A stretch of 64,000 bases of DNA from Echinicola sp. 20G (GCF_015533855.1 NZ_AP024154.1:1429001-1493000); one strand, 5' to 3'. Counted from the stretch's first letter, positions 53,591 to 63,327 are shown. Program-made: numbers and translations. Notes: a model not told the origin generated them from the sequence alone.

Positions 53591-54523
53591 ATGGAATATT
53601 ACAATAAAGTCATTGAATCCGTTGGTGTAAGGTACACGAGGGGGAACAACTACAAAGTTGAGAGACCTATAACCGTGACGGATTATATTGAACCAGAGAA
53701 CTCTGTAATCCTATTGCATCAAGGTTCTTTAAAATTTGGAGATGAGCAAGAATTGGTAAATGAAGGGGAGATTCTCTTCATTCCTGCGGGACGACCAAGC
53801 AAGGTTACCTTTGGTCCAGCCACCAAAAGGAATGAGTCGTCCAACGATGAATTTGTAGAAAACAAGAAAAAGCACCTACAAACCATCAGTTTCAAGGATA
53901 TCAAAAATGCAGAAGAGGATTGTTTGACCATCGTTACCTTTGAAGCAAAGGTGTTTGATGTGGTTAATTTCTTCAATTCATTGGGAATTCCTCCATTTAT
54001 CATCCGTTTTAATGACCGATTGGCCTCTATCATTGAGGACGTGGTCAAAGAATCAGAGCAAAACACTCCTGGAAAGGAGCGAGTGATCAAGCTGCACACC
54101 GAGTTATTGGTGGTAGAATTGGTAAGGCATATTCTTAAAAACAGGTTGTTTGTGGAAGAAATGTCTACAAACAGTACCTATTTTAAAGATCCTCGATTGA
54201 TCGATATGTTCAATTACATCAAGAAGAATATCGGTGGAGATCTTTCCAACAAGGTATTGGCGAAGGTGGCCAATGTGTCTGAAGATTATGTTGGTCAGTA
54301 TTTCAAAATGCTTACTGGTATCAATCCTCAGGATTACATTGAATACCAGCGCATGGAAGCTGCAGTGGATTTGCTAAGAACTACCAAGAAAAGCATCCGG
54401 GATATCGGCAAAGAAGTAGGATACAAAGATACGGCTTACTTCTGTCGCAGATTCAAAATGATGTACGGTTTGCCAGCTGGTAAAATGAGAAGAAGAGAAT
54501 CCTTAATTAACGTTCAAGGATAA
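53591..54523 (+). CDS. AraC-family transcriptional regulator
   Basis: A 310-residue regulator. The N-terminal half resembles a cupin-like sensor (LLHQGSLKFGDEQELVNEGEILFIPAG), and the C-terminal 100 residues carry two helix-turn-helix units (VLAKVANVSEDYVGQYFKML and IRDIGKEVGYKDTAYFCRRF followed by GLPAG). The ligand is unknown. Its last 21 bases overlap the convergent GGGP synthase gene, so high expression of one could interfere with the other. Confidence 0.93.
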   Translation: MEYYNKVIESVGVRYTRGNNYKVERPITVTDYIEPENSVILLHQGSLKFGDEQELVNEGEILFIPAGRPSKVTFGPATKRNESSNDEFVENKKKHLQTISFKDIKNAEEDCLTIVTFEAKVFDVVNFFNSLGIPPFIIRFNDRLASIIEDVVKESEQNTPGKERVIKLHTELLVVELVRHILKNRLFVEEMSTNSTYFKDPRLIDMFNYIKKNIGGDLSNKVLAKVANVSEDYVGQYFKMLTGINPQDYIEYQRMEAAVDLLRTTKKSIRDIGKEVGYKDTAYFCRRFKMMYGLPAGKMRRRESLINVQG

Positions 54524-55285
54524 ATTATAGACTTTCATAAAGTCAAGAACCTCGGTCAAAAGATCGGGGTTTTTTTCTACCCCATTTCCCAGCACAACGA
54601 TGTCGGCCCCGGCATCCCAAACATTTCGGGCTTTTTCGATGGAGTTGATTCCTCCTCCCACTATCAAGGGAGATTGTGTTGTTTGTTTGACATGCTTGAT
54701 GATTTCCTTTGATACGGGAGTGTTGGCTCCACTGCCTGCGTCCAGAAAGAAGGTCTGAAGACCAAGGAATTTTCCGGCAAGAGCGGTGGCTTTGGCCAAA
54801 GATGGTTTGTTGTTGGGGATAGGTATGGTTTGGCTGATGTAACTTGCACTGCTGATCTGTCCGTCATTGACCAGCATGTAGCCAGTGGGCAATACTTCCA
54901 GTTCAGTGTTTGCAAGCAACGGTGCAGCTGTCACGTGCTGACCAATGAGTAGTTCAGGGTTTCTTCCTGAGATAAGTGAAAGAAAGAGTATTCCATCAGC
55001 CAGAGGGCTGATCTGAATGACATTACCCGGGAAGAGGATAACTGGAATGTCAGCACATACCTCTTTGATCCTCATTACGGTTTTATCAACATTTTTTTCT
55101 GTCAGAAGACTTCCTCCAATAAAGAAAAAGTCAACTTCATTTTGATAGGCTTGGTTGATGAGTGATTTAAACTGACTTTCTGCGCCGACTTTTTCAGGGT
55201 CAATAAGCAAGGCCAAGGCTTTTTTGCCTGATAGTTGAAGCTGTTTAAATGTCTTGAAAATTTTATCAGACTTTTCTGTCGGCAT
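54503..55285 (-). CDS. Geranylgeranylglyceryl phosphate synthase, bacterial group II
   Basis: A 260-residue TIM-barrel prenyltransferase that links a polyprenyl diphosphate to sn-glycerol-1-phosphate, the reaction that begins archaeal ether-lipid synthesis. Bacteroidota carry members of group II. Motifs: LLIDPEKVG, FIGGSLLTE, LFPGNVIQIS, GYMLVNDGQ, FLDAGSGA and IVGGGINS at the phosphate site. The frame opens at 55312, but ATG 55285 fits better. Last gene of a four-gene minus-strand operon. The product lipid in this organism is unknown. Confidence 0.9.
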   Translation of the reverse strand: MPTEKSDKIFKTFKQLQLSGKKALALLIDPEKVGAESQFKSLINQAYQNEVDFFFIGGSLLTEKNVDKTVMRIKEVCADIPVILFPGNVIQISPLADGILFLSLISGRNPELLIGQHVTAAPLLANTELEVLPTGYMLVNDGQISSASYISQTIPIPNNKPSLAKATALAGKFLGLQTFFLDAGSGANTPVSKEIIKHVKQTTQSPLIVGGGINSIEKARNVWDAGADIVVLGNGVEKNPDLLTEVLDFMKVYNLSLNVN

Positions 55286-55634
55286 CAGTAACTTTTTTTG
55301 AAAGAATGTCAATTAATTTGGCTTGTCCCAGAGAAAGGGCAACCATAAACAGCCTTTTACCAACACCGCCCATAAGGGAAGCTTTATGCTTCTTGGGCTT
55401 TTTAACTTTGATTGGATGACCCTCATCTCTCATTTCTTTGATGAGCTTTGTCTTTGCTTTCTTCTTACTTTTGCCACGAATAAGCTTAGTGGCTCCATAA
55501 GATACCAAGCCTCCAGCCAATACGGCACCGCCAACTTTTGCCCATGACTCGGATTCTTTTTTGAGAACGTCAAGCTGATGGTTAAGCTGTTTTTCAAGGT
55601 CTTCTTCTTGTTTTTTGAGCTCCTTATTGGTCAT
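55266..55634 (-). CDS. Coiled-coil membrane-associated hypothetical protein
   Basis: A 122-residue protein: a charged coiled-coil-like helix (about 1-30), a glycine-rich hydrophobic segment (33-50, GGAVLAGGLVSYGATKL), a very basic region (KSKKKAKTK, KVKKPKKHKA) and a second hydrophobic stretch (about 92-110). No family is firmly recognised. It overlaps the holin-like gene upstream by 11 bases and the GGGP synthase gene downstream by 20 bases, so these proteins are translated together. Confidence 0.7.
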   Translation of the reverse strand: MTNKELKKQEEDLEKQLNHQLDVLKKESESWAKVGGAVLAGGLVSYGATKLIRGKSKKKAKTKLIKEMRDEGHPIKVKKPKKHKASLMGGVGKRLFMVALSLGQAKLIDILSKKVTDADRKV

Positions 55635-55989
55635 TGTTCTTATTTGTTTTTCTGCTGAAAAGCAGGAATTTACTTATTCCTTCATGAACAGCTTTTTGAA
55701 TACCTACAGAGTCTTTTACGATGTAAAGTAATATCAGAAAGGCTACATAAATCAAACCAACATATAAAAACCCAAGTGAATTGGAGTAAGTAAGTTCTGC
55801 AAAATAAAATGCCAAGGCAATGCTGGCAAATAGTAAAATGAACACACTGATAATTACTACCATGCTCAAAATAGCTATCCGGGTGATGATTCCGGAGAGC
55901 TCCTCTTGGATGTCGTTTTTGGCCATTTGGATTTTGACCTCAATCAACTTTTTAACTGTATTAATTATCTCGGAGACGTTTAGCATCAT
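55624..55989 (-). CDS. Phage holin-like (Holin-X / superfamily III) membrane protein
   Basis: A 121-residue protein with an amphipathic N-terminal helix (SEIINTVKKLIEVKIQM) and two transmembrane helices (about 38-62 and 70-93). This is the layout of the chromosomal holin-X family, which has no proven lytic role and often accompanies YtxH-like proteins. ATGs at 55989 and 55986 are both suitable; the open frame to 56046 adds an unlikely segment. Confidence 0.75.
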   Translation of the reverse strand: MMLNVSEIINTVKKLIEVKIQMAKNDIQEELSGIITRIAILSMVVIISVFILLFASIALAFYFAELTYSNSLGFLYVGLIYVAFLILLYIVKDSVGIQKAVHEGISKFLLFSRKTNKNNDQ

Positions 55990-56064
55990 CTTTAGATTAT
56001 GATTAAAAATTATTCCTTGAGACAAACTCAATACAATATACATCAAAAACCTTGCTTGAAAAAT

Positions 56065-56658
56065 TTAAACCGCTTGACCTTCAAAGTAAAAATAGAAGGA
56101 TAATACTGCCTCAACGGCTTTTTTTATAGCAATATTAATCGGGAACTGCTGTTCTGCCATGTGGAAGTCAATGGCAGATAGGCGAGTATAATAATCTGAG
56201 CTTCCTGGGATCTCCAGCCCATTTTGGATAGCGTGAGTCACCATTTGGAATTGCTGTTGTTTCTGTTCTTTGATGGTTTTACAAGTAATCAACTCCTTCT
56301 TGCCCTCTCTATTTCTTCGAGAGGAATTTCCAAATAATCGACAGATCAGCCCTCGATGGTTGTATTGGGTGCAATGACCAGCTGCGCCATCTGCACTTAG
56401 CAGTTTGAGAACGACACAATAGCTGTCTTCTGTAGTGGTTTCCAGTTGATCAAGCAATGCTTCAGCTTGTCCTTTTTGATACAGGTCAAAGGCTAGTGGC
56501 AAAAACTCCAAGACTGTTGCGGGAACTTTGGGGTTGGCACAACATTTTCCACAGCCGGAGAGGCAGGTTAGTTGACTTTGTGCAAGATAATCTTGTACTT
56601 CCATGTCGAGGTCGTTGAATATTTCATTGACTTTCAGTGACTTCTCTTTAAGATTCAT
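56065..56658 (-). CDS. YkgJ-family cysteine-cluster protein
   Basis: A 197-residue protein with the YkgJ/FliB-type cysteine cluster: CLSGCGKCC near the N-terminus and C-x-QYNHRGLIC further on, followed by RLFG. The cluster is predicted to bind zinc or an iron-sulphur centre. First gene of the operon that leads to GGGP synthase. The start at 56658 is preferred to the frame opening at 56709, which carries unrelated residues. Confidence 0.85.
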   Translation of the reverse strand: MNLKEKSLKVNEIFNDLDMEVQDYLAQSQLTCLSGCGKCCANPKVPATVLEFLPLAFDLYQKGQAEALLDQLETTTEDSYCVVLKLLSADGAAGHCTQYNHRGLICRLFGNSSRRNREGKKELITCKTIKEQKQQQFQMVTHAIQNGLEIPGSSDYYTRLSAIDFHMAEQQFPINIAIKKAVEAVLSFYFYFEGQAV

Positions 56659-56856
56659 ATATGTTGATAAAAAGCCCACGAAAGTACTCCAATGGCCGAG
56701 AATTTGCAATAAAAATTAATCAGGGGAACTGTTTTTCTTCGTAAATAATTATTAAAAAACCTTTATTTCCTTTTAAGGTTGAAACAAGTAAATTAGTCAA
56801 CTGAAAGTAAACACTTTTGGTATAAGCGTAACGATAGCTTTTTAAACAAAAATAAG

Positions 56857-57591
56857 ATGAGTGAAGAACCGGAAAAAACAGAATTGACAGAAGAAGATAG
56901 GATCCGAAGGGCCTTTAAAGAAAAGGATTGGAGTGAAATAAAAAGTGCCAACTCGTGGGTGATCTTTAAGGTCATGTCAGAGTTTGTGGAAGGCTTTGAA
57001 AAATTAGCAAAAATAGGTCCTTGCGTATCTATTTTTGGCTCAGCCAGAACACCTCAAGACAACAAATACTATAAGATTGCGGAAGAAATAGCTGCAAAAT
57101 TGGTTCGCCACGGTTACGGAGTGATTACTGGTGGAGGACCAGGCATCATGGAAGCAGGCAATAAGGGAGCTCATTCGGAAAAAGGAAAGTCTGTAGGACT
57201 CAACATTCAGTTGCCTTTTGAACAATTCAATAACATTTACATCGATCAAGACAAGCTGATCACTTTTGATTATTTCTTTGTGAGGAAGGTCATGTTTGTC
57301 AAATATGCCCAGGGTTTTATTGTACTTCCTGGCGGTTTTGGAACCATGGATGAGCTGTTCGAGGCGATCACTTTGATCCAAACCAAGAAGACAGGAAAGT
57401 TTCCAATTATTTTGGTTGGGAAGGAGTTTTGGGAAGGATTGATCGATTGGGTAAAAACAGTGATGTTGGACAAGCATAAAAACATCAGTCCAGAAGACAT
57501 GGATTTATTTTCGGTGGTCGATACAGCCACTGAAGCGGTCAAGGTGATTGACGATTTTTACAGCAAGTACTTATTATCTCCAAATTTCTGA
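56857..57591 (+). CDS. LOG-family protein (TIGR00730, nucleotide monophosphate phosphoribohydrolase)
   Basis: A 244-residue Rossmann-fold enzyme with the LOG signature PGGFGTMDELFE (about 163-174) and the nucleotide-binding ITGGGPGIMEAGNKGA. LOG proteins release the free base from cytokinin riboside monophosphates in plants; in bacteria many act on AMP or other nucleotides. The N-terminus is acidic. The lytic transglycosylase gene starts 2 bases after its stop, so the two are co-translated. Confidence 0.93.
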   Translation: MSEEPEKTELTEEDRIRRAFKEKDWSEIKSANSWVIFKVMSEFVEGFEKLAKIGPCVSIFGSARTPQDNKYYKIAEEIAAKLVRHGYGVITGGGPGIMEAGNKGAHSEKGKSVGLNIQLPFEQFNNIYIDQDKLITFDYFFVRKVMFVKYAQGFIVLPGGFGTMDELFEAITLIQTKKTGKFPIILVGKEFWEGLIDWVKTVMLDKHKNISPEDMDLFSVVDTATEAVKVIDDFYSKYLLSPNF

Positions 57592-57593
57592 TT

Positions 57594-58544
57594 TTGCGTA
57601 ACCTTCACATTTACATATTGTACGGTCTTGTGGCCGTACTTTTCGGATTGGTGTTTTATTATAAGAATGATTCCCCAAAAGTAACATCCTCTGAAAATGA
57701 GCATTGGCTTCCTTTAAAAAGGGAATCAACCCAAATAGGAGCGCCAAAGCAGGTGGCAAGGGTAAAATTGTTTGATATTCCAAACAAAATGGAATTTGCA
57801 GGAGAACCTGTTCCTTTAAATGAAAGTGATATCAAAGAGCGTTTTGAGCGGGAAATCTATGTCAATGTGTATTGGGAATCCAACATGTTGCTCATGATGA
57901 AAAGGGCCAATAAGTACCTTCCCATGATTGAAAGGGTGTTGGCTGAAAACCGTATCCCTGATGATTTCAAATACCTTGCTATGATAGAGTCGGGCTTGAT
58001 GAATGTCGTTTCTCCAGCTGGGGCAAGAGGCTTTTGGCAGTTTATGGAAGGGACAGCTAAAGACTATGGCCTGGAAGTTAATAAGGAAGTTGATGAGCGC
58101 TATCATTATGAGAAATCAACCATAGCGGCTTGTAAATACCTGCAAAAATCATATGCCAAATTTGGTAAATGGACAAGCGTGGCAGCGAGCTACAACATCG
58201 GCCAAGCAGGCCTAAGCAGGAGGATGAATGACCAGCAGCAACCTGATTATTATGACTTGCTACTGAATGAGGAAACCAGCAGGTACATGTTCCGGATTTT
58301 GGCTTTTAAGGAAGTGTTTGAGCATCCGAGCAAATATGGCTTTGAGCTGACCAATGATGACCTGTATCATCAGCCCGAATTGAAGACGCTGGTTGTCAAA
58401 AATACTATTCCGGACTTGGCCGAATGGGCCATTAAAAATGGCACTACGTATAAAGTGTTGAAAACCTACAATCCATGGATGAGAAAGACCAAATTGACCA
58501 TCCGCCGTGGCAATCAATATGAAATCCAACTTCCAATTGACTAA
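57594..58544 (+). CDS. Lytic transglycosylase
   Basis: A 316-residue periplasmic enzyme that cleaves peptidoglycan between MurNAc and GlcNAc. An N-terminal membrane or signal segment (about 3-20), then the SLT domain (about 100-230): IPDDFKYLAMIESGLMNVVS with the catalytic Glu, PAGARGFWQFM and AASYNIGQAGLSRRM. A LysM-like C-terminus (TIPDLAEWAIKNGTTYKVLK) may bind the wall. TTG start at 57594. Confidence 0.93.
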   Translation: MRNLHIYILYGLVAVLFGLVFYYKNDSPKVTSSENEHWLPLKRESTQIGAPKQVARVKLFDIPNKMEFAGEPVPLNESDIKERFEREIYVNVYWESNMLLMMKRANKYLPMIERVLAENRIPDDFKYLAMIESGLMNVVSPAGARGFWQFMEGTAKDYGLEVNKEVDERYHYEKSTIAACKYLQKSYAKFGKWTSVAASYNIGQAGLSRRMNDQQQPDYYDLLLNEETSRYMFRILAFKEVFEHPSKYGFELTNDDLYHQPELKTLVVKNTIPDLAEWAIKNGTTYKVLKTYNPWMRKTKLTIRRGNQYEIQLPID

Positions 58545-58605
58545 ATATAATTTGAACAATTATTAGGATTTATTGATTATATTGGAGATGGTCTACTCCA
58601 ACTCT

Positions 58606-60285
58606 ATGAAAAACAAGAAGCTAATTATTTTTCTCGGGTCCTTATTGTTTCTTATCCTATTTGTTTTGAAAGGAGTTCCTTTGTTGGTTAACCTTTATCT
58701 CAATAGCCATGCGGACGAAATAGTCAGTGATCTGATTACCAGAACCAACGATTTTAGCGGCCATAAAGTAAAGTTTGGAAAGATCCACCTCAATTATGAC
58801 TACCGTGGTACATATTTAGAGCTGGATTCTGTTGCGATCTTTCCCGATGAAACGGCCGATAACAATAGGGTAAAGATTGATCTTTTAGCCGAGAGAATCC
58901 TGCTTTCAGGCTTTTTGTGGAAGAGCTTATTGTTGGATAATGCCATTGTGTTGGATTCTGCGGAGTTGAGAAAGGTGACGATCCACAGCATGTCTCCTTC
59001 GTTGGATTCTTTAAACCTTAATAGTAAGGAGGAAATCAAACGGAAGAAAGGAAAAGATTATACTTCCATTCAGGTAAACCATATTGATTTAGATGATTTG
59101 TCCATCGAAAACAGGGATATTGGCAATGATTCATCCAGACTTGAAATAGCTGGGCTGAGTGTCACGGCCAACGATTTTACCCTAACCAGCGAAGATTTGG
59201 AAGATCCAAAGGCACTTTTTGATGTGGAAATGATAGCGGGAAAGATCAAACATGCATCAATTCACTTTAATGAATACCGGAATGAAATCATCACCAAAAA
59301 TTTGACCTTCAGCAAAGAAAAGCGGAGCTTATCCATTGATAGTATTCGTTTGGATAATAAGTGGGGCAAGTACAAGTACGTCAATGATTTTCGCTTAGAA
59401 ACAGATTGGGTAGAGTTAGAAAAGGGCAGCTTGGAATTGGTTAATATGAATTATGATGCCTATTTCCGAGACGGGATTATAGAAGCTGAAAAGCTGCTGG
59501 CAAAGGATATTAAGATTGCTGTTTTCCGCGATAAAAGGAAGGCTGATAATACCCAAAAGCGGCCGAAAATGATTCATAAAATCATTGGTGGGATTCCGAA
59601 GGATTTACATGTGGATATGATCAAGATGGAAAATGGCTATGTGTCCTATGAAGAAAGACCAGATAATGAGGCTCCCATAGCGGGGCAAATCTACTTTGAT
59701 CAAATTGACGCCGAAATCATCAATATTACCAATATTCCGAAAATGCTGGATATGCACAGTGAGCTCAACCTAAAGGCCAATGCAAGGATAATGGGCAAGG
59801 GAAATGTGGACCTGAACGTGACTTACTTTTTACAGGACAGCACAGGAGGATTTACTATGAACGGACATGTCAAGAACTTGGATCTTACAGCGATCAATCC
59901 GATGCTAAGACCAGCCACCCAAGTAGAGGTGAGAAGTGGGGTGATAGACGATTTGTCATTTGACATCAAAGGAAATGACATTGAAGGCACTGGGGATTTA
60001 ATCATGAAGTACCATAATTTGGCGATAGATATTCGTGGAAAGTCCTATGGGAAGGGACAAAATGTCTTTCAGAAAATAGGTTCTTTTCTGACCAATAAGT
60101 TGGTGATCCGCTCAGAAAACCCCAACAAAAAGGGAGAATTGAAGACTGGGGATATCTATTTTAAGCGTGACCAGAGTAAGTTTATCTTTAACTATTGGTG
60201 GAAAATGATCCTAAGCGGAATGCGGTCTACCTTGACAGGGGAAGATGAGGCCAAAATGAGAGAAAGGGCAGAAAAGAAGGATTAA
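58606..60285 (+). CDS. AsmA-like / DUF748-type envelope protein
   Basis: A 559-residue protein with an N-terminal membrane helix (about 4-25) and a long beta-rich periplasmic region of the AsmA-like kind, with repeated short strands and an AsmA_2-like C-terminal part (VRSGVIDDLSFDIKGNDIEG). AsmA-like proteins are now thought to form bridges for lipid transport between the two membranes. ATGs at 58588 and 58573 are alternative starts. It follows the transglycosylase by 61 bases. Confidence 0.75.
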   Translation: MKNKKLIIFLGSLLFLILFVLKGVPLLVNLYLNSHADEIVSDLITRTNDFSGHKVKFGKIHLNYDYRGTYLELDSVAIFPDETADNNRVKIDLLAERILLSGFLWKSLLLDNAIVLDSAELRKVTIHSMSPSLDSLNLNSKEEIKRKKGKDYTSIQVNHIDLDDLSIENRDIGNDSSRLEIAGLSVTANDFTLTSEDLEDPKALFDVEMIAGKIKHASIHFNEYRNEIITKNLTFSKEKRSLSIDSIRLDNKWGKYKYVNDFRLETDWVELEKGSLELVNMNYDAYFRDGIIEAEKLLAKDIKIAVFRDKRKADNTQKRPKMIHKIIGGIPKDLHVDMIKMENGYVSYEERPDNEAPIAGQIYFDQIDAEIINITNIPKMLDMHSELNLKANARIMGKGNVDLNVTYFLQDSTGGFTMNGHVKNLDLTAINPMLRPATQVEVRSGVIDDLSFDIKGNDIEGTGDLIMKYHNLAIDIRGKSYGKGQNVFQKIGSFLTNKLVIRSENPNKKGELKTGDIYFKRDQSKFIFNYWWKMILSGMRSTLTGEDEAKMRERAEKKD

Positions 60286-60362
60286 CTTTTTGACCAGGTA
60301 AACTTATTGAGGTTTATAGCGGTTAAAAAAAGATGGCAAGGGTATTTTCCATTAAATATCCA

Positions 60363-60370
60363 TATTTTTG
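60363..60370 (+). promoter_or_regulatory. -7 promoter element of uvrA
   Basis: TATTTTTG, an exact TAnnTTTG match, 35 bases before the ATG at 60406. Confidence 0.5.
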
Positions 60371-60405
60371 TCAAATTGTAAACGCTAAAAAGGACTGATC
60401 CTTTC

Positions 60406-63231
60406 ATGACGAAAACAGTAGCAGCAGTAGAAGAAAAGATTGAGATTTATGGTGCCAGAGAGCATAATCTCAAAAACATAGATTTATCCATCCCCCGAAA
60501 CAAATTAGTGGTGATCACAGGGCTCAGCGGAAGTGGCAAGAGTTCCTTGGCTTTTGATACCATTTATGCAGAAGGACAGCGTAGGTATATGGAGAGTTTC
60601 TCCGCTTATGCAAGGTCTTTTTTGGGAGGCATGGAGCGTCCAGATGTGGATAAGATCAATGGGCTTTCGCCTGTGATTTCCATTGAGCAGAAGACGACCA
60701 GCAAAAATCCTAGATCTACGGTAGGGACTGTCACGGAGATTTATGACTTTATGCGTTTGCTATACGCAAGGTCTGGTGAAGCGTATTCATACCTTTCTGG
60801 CAAGAAGATGATCCGACAAACGGAAGATCAGATTATTGATCAGATATTGGAGCATTTTGGAGGAAAGAAACTTTATATCTTGGCTCCAGTGGTCAAAGGG
60901 CGTAAAGGGCATTACAGAGAGCTGTTTGAGCAAATCCGAAAGATGGGATTTTCTAAAGTCCGAGTGGATGGTGTGGTGATGGAGATGGTGCCCAAAATGC
61001 AAGTGGACCGTTACAAAATCCATGATATTGAAATCGTAATTGACAGGATCATTGCTGAGGAAGATGATCGATATAGGATTACCCAATCTCTTAAGACCGC
61101 CTTGCAACACGGGAAAGGCGTGATTATGCTAAGGGATGAGGATGGCAATATCCATCACTTTTCCAAATACCTGATGGACCCAACTACCGGCTTGTCCTAT
61201 GATGAGCCCGCTCCAAATACTTTTTCTTTCAACAGTCCTTATGGAGCTTGCCCAACATGTAATGGCTTGGGGAATATCGAAGAAATCACTAAGGAGAATA
61301 TCATCCCAGATCCTAATTTAAGTATTTCCCGAGGTGGAATAGCGCCCTTGGGAGAGTACCGTGATATTTGGATTTTCAAAAAGATTGAGGCCATTTTAAA
61401 GCATTTCAAATCCAGCCTGTCCACCCCTATAAAAGACTTGGACGAGGGTGTGTTGGACGTTCTTTTGTATGGAGATAAAATGGAAGTGGAGGTAGACTCT
61501 GTCAAATATCCGGGAACCAAATGGAATACGACCTTTGAGGGAATCGTAAACTTTCTTCAAAAGCAACAAGAAGGTGGTTCTGAGAAGATCCAAAAGTGGG
61601 TAAGTGACTTTACCAGCACAAAGGTTTGCCCAGATTGTGAGGGTTACAGGCTGAAGAAAGAAGCGCTACACTTTCTAGTGGCGGGCAAGCACATTGGAGA
61701 GTTGGCCATGATGGATATCATGCAGCTAGGGGATTGGTTTGATAAAATTGATGATAAACTTACCGAAAAGCAGAAAATCATTGGCACAGAAGTGCTGAAG
61801 GAAATCAGGAAGCGAATAGGTTTTCTTTTGGATATTGGCCTTGATTACTTGTCCTTAAACAGGCCTTTAAGAACGCTTTCAGGTGGCGAAGCACAAAGGA
61901 TTAGGCTGGCCACGCAGATTGGGACCCAGTTGGTGGGTGTATTGTACATCCTTGATGAACCTAGCATTGGGCTTCATCAAAGAGACAATGTCAAGCTCAT
62001 CAAAGCTTTACAGGATTTGCGGGATTTGGGTAATTCTGTATTGGTGGTAGAGCATGACAAGGACATGATGCTTGATGCGGATTTTGTGGTGGACATTGGC
62101 CCCGGTGCAGGTAGGCATGGCGGGCAGATTGTAGCCCAAGGCAATCCTCAAGAGTTTCTAAAACAGAATAGTTTAACCGCTCAATATTTGAATGGCGACG
62201 AGGCAATTTCTGTTCCTCAAGAAAGAAGAAAAGGAAATGGAAAGACTCTAAAGCTCACCCAGGCACAAGGCAATAATTTGAAAAATGTTGACCTGGAATT
62301 GCCTTTGGGAAGCGTGATCTGTGTCACGGGTGTGTCTGGAAGTGGAAAGAGTTCCTTGATCCATGAAACTTTGTTCCCACTGCTCAACCAACATTTCTAT
62401 CGTTCGCGTAAAGAGCCTTTGGCTTATAAGAGTATTGAAGGGTTGGAGTATTTGGATAAAGTTATTGAAGTGGACCAGTCTCCTATTGGCAGGACGCCAA
62501 GATCGAATCCAGCTACTTACACCGGCGTATTTACGGATATTCGGGCTTTGTTTACAGAACTTCCTGAAGCCAAAATCCGAGGCTATAAACCAGGGAGGTT
62601 CAGTTTCAATGTCAAAGGTGGACGTTGTGAAGATTGTGAGGGGGCTGGGATGAAATTGATAGAGATGGACTTCTTACCGGACGTCCATATTCCTTGTGAA
62701 ACTTGTAAAGGCAAACGCTATAACAGAGAAACGCTGGAGGTGAGATTTAAAGGCAAATCCATTTCTGATGTTTTGGATATGACAGTAGAGCAAGCGGTAG
62801 AGTTTTTCGAAAAGCAACCTAAGATCCTCAGAAAAATTCAAACCCTAAATGACGTGGGCTTGGGTTATATTACCTTGGGACAGCATGCCACCACTCTTTC
62901 AGGTGGTGAAGCACAAAGGGTGAAATTAGCTACGGAATTATCCAAAAAGGATACCGGAAAGACCTTTTACATTCTTGATGAACCTACAACCGGCTTGCAC
63001 TTTAAAGATATTGAACATCTTCTTGAAGTTTTGAACAGGTTAGTGGACAAGGGAAATACAGTTTTGATCATTGAGCATAATCTAGATGTGATCAAAGTGG
63101 CTGACCATATCATAGATCTTGGACCGGAAGGAGGAAATAAAGGTGGGGAGATTGTGGTTCAAGGTACACCCGAAGTGGTGGCGGAACATCCATCTAGCTA
63201 TACAGCTAAATTCCTTAAAATGGAGCTTTAG
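60406..63231 (+). CDS. uvrA: Excinuclease ABC subunit A
   Basis: A 941-residue damage-recognition ATPase with two ABC modules: Walker A GLSGSGKSSLAFD and GVSGSGKSSLIHE, signature motifs LSGGEAQRIRLA and LSGGEAQRVKLA, and ILDEP Walker B sites. The C-terminal zinc module is complete (CEDCEGAG and CETCKGKRY). In the first zinc module only ACPTCNGLG is seen; the region where the partner CPxC pair is expected reads LMDPTTGLSYDEPAP. With UvrB it starts nucleotide excision repair. Identification is firm. Confidence 0.97.
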   Translation: MTKTVAAVEEKIEIYGAREHNLKNIDLSIPRNKLVVITGLSGSGKSSLAFDTIYAEGQRRYMESFSAYARSFLGGMERPDVDKINGLSPVISIEQKTTSKNPRSTVGTVTEIYDFMRLLYARSGEAYSYLSGKKMIRQTEDQIIDQILEHFGGKKLYILAPVVKGRKGHYRELFEQIRKMGFSKVRVDGVVMEMVPKMQVDRYKIHDIEIVIDRIIAEEDDRYRITQSLKTALQHGKGVIMLRDEDGNIHHFSKYLMDPTTGLSYDEPAPNTFSFNSPYGACPTCNGLGNIEEITKENIIPDPNLSISRGGIAPLGEYRDIWIFKKIEAILKHFKSSLSTPIKDLDEGVLDVLLYGDKMEVEVDSVKYPGTKWNTTFEGIVNFLQKQQEGGSEKIQKWVSDFTSTKVCPDCEGYRLKKEALHFLVAGKHIGELAMMDIMQLGDWFDKIDDKLTEKQKIIGTEVLKEIRKRIGFLLDIGLDYLSLNRPLRTLSGGEAQRIRLATQIGTQLVGVLYILDEPSIGLHQRDNVKLIKALQDLRDLGNSVLVVEHDKDMMLDADFVVDIGPGAGRHGGQIVAQGNPQEFLKQNSLTAQYLNGDEAISVPQERRKGNGKTLKLTQAQGNNLKNVDLELPLGSVICVTGVSGSGKSSLIHETLFPLLNQHFYRSRKEPLAYKSIEGLEYLDKVIEVDQSPIGRTPRSNPATYTGVFTDIRALFTELPEAKIRGYKPGRFSFNVKGGRCEDCEGAGMKLIEMDFLPDVHIPCETCKGKRYNRETLEVRFKGKSISDVLDMTVEQAVEFFEKQPKILRKIQTLNDVGLGYITLGQHATTLSGGEAQRVKLATELSKKDTGKTFYILDEPTTGLHFKDIEHLLEVLNRLVDKGNTVLIIEHNLDVIKVADHIIDLGPEGGNKGGEIVVQGTPEVVAEHPSSYTAKFLKMEL

Positions 63232-63312
63232 GTCTTCTAGGCAAAGTATGCCCCTTTTAGCCAATACCTGACCCATTGATAAAAAATACCTATGCACATT
63301 CGAAGACTTCCT

Positions 63313-63320
63313 TATATTTG
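63313..63320 (+). promoter_or_regulatory. -7 promoter element of the kinase gene
   Basis: TATATTTG, an exact TAnnTTTG match, 7 bases before ATG 63328 and followed by GGGGAGGA. It lies after the earlier ATG at 63292, so it supports the later start. Confidence 0.5.
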
Positions 63321-63327
63321 GGGAGGA

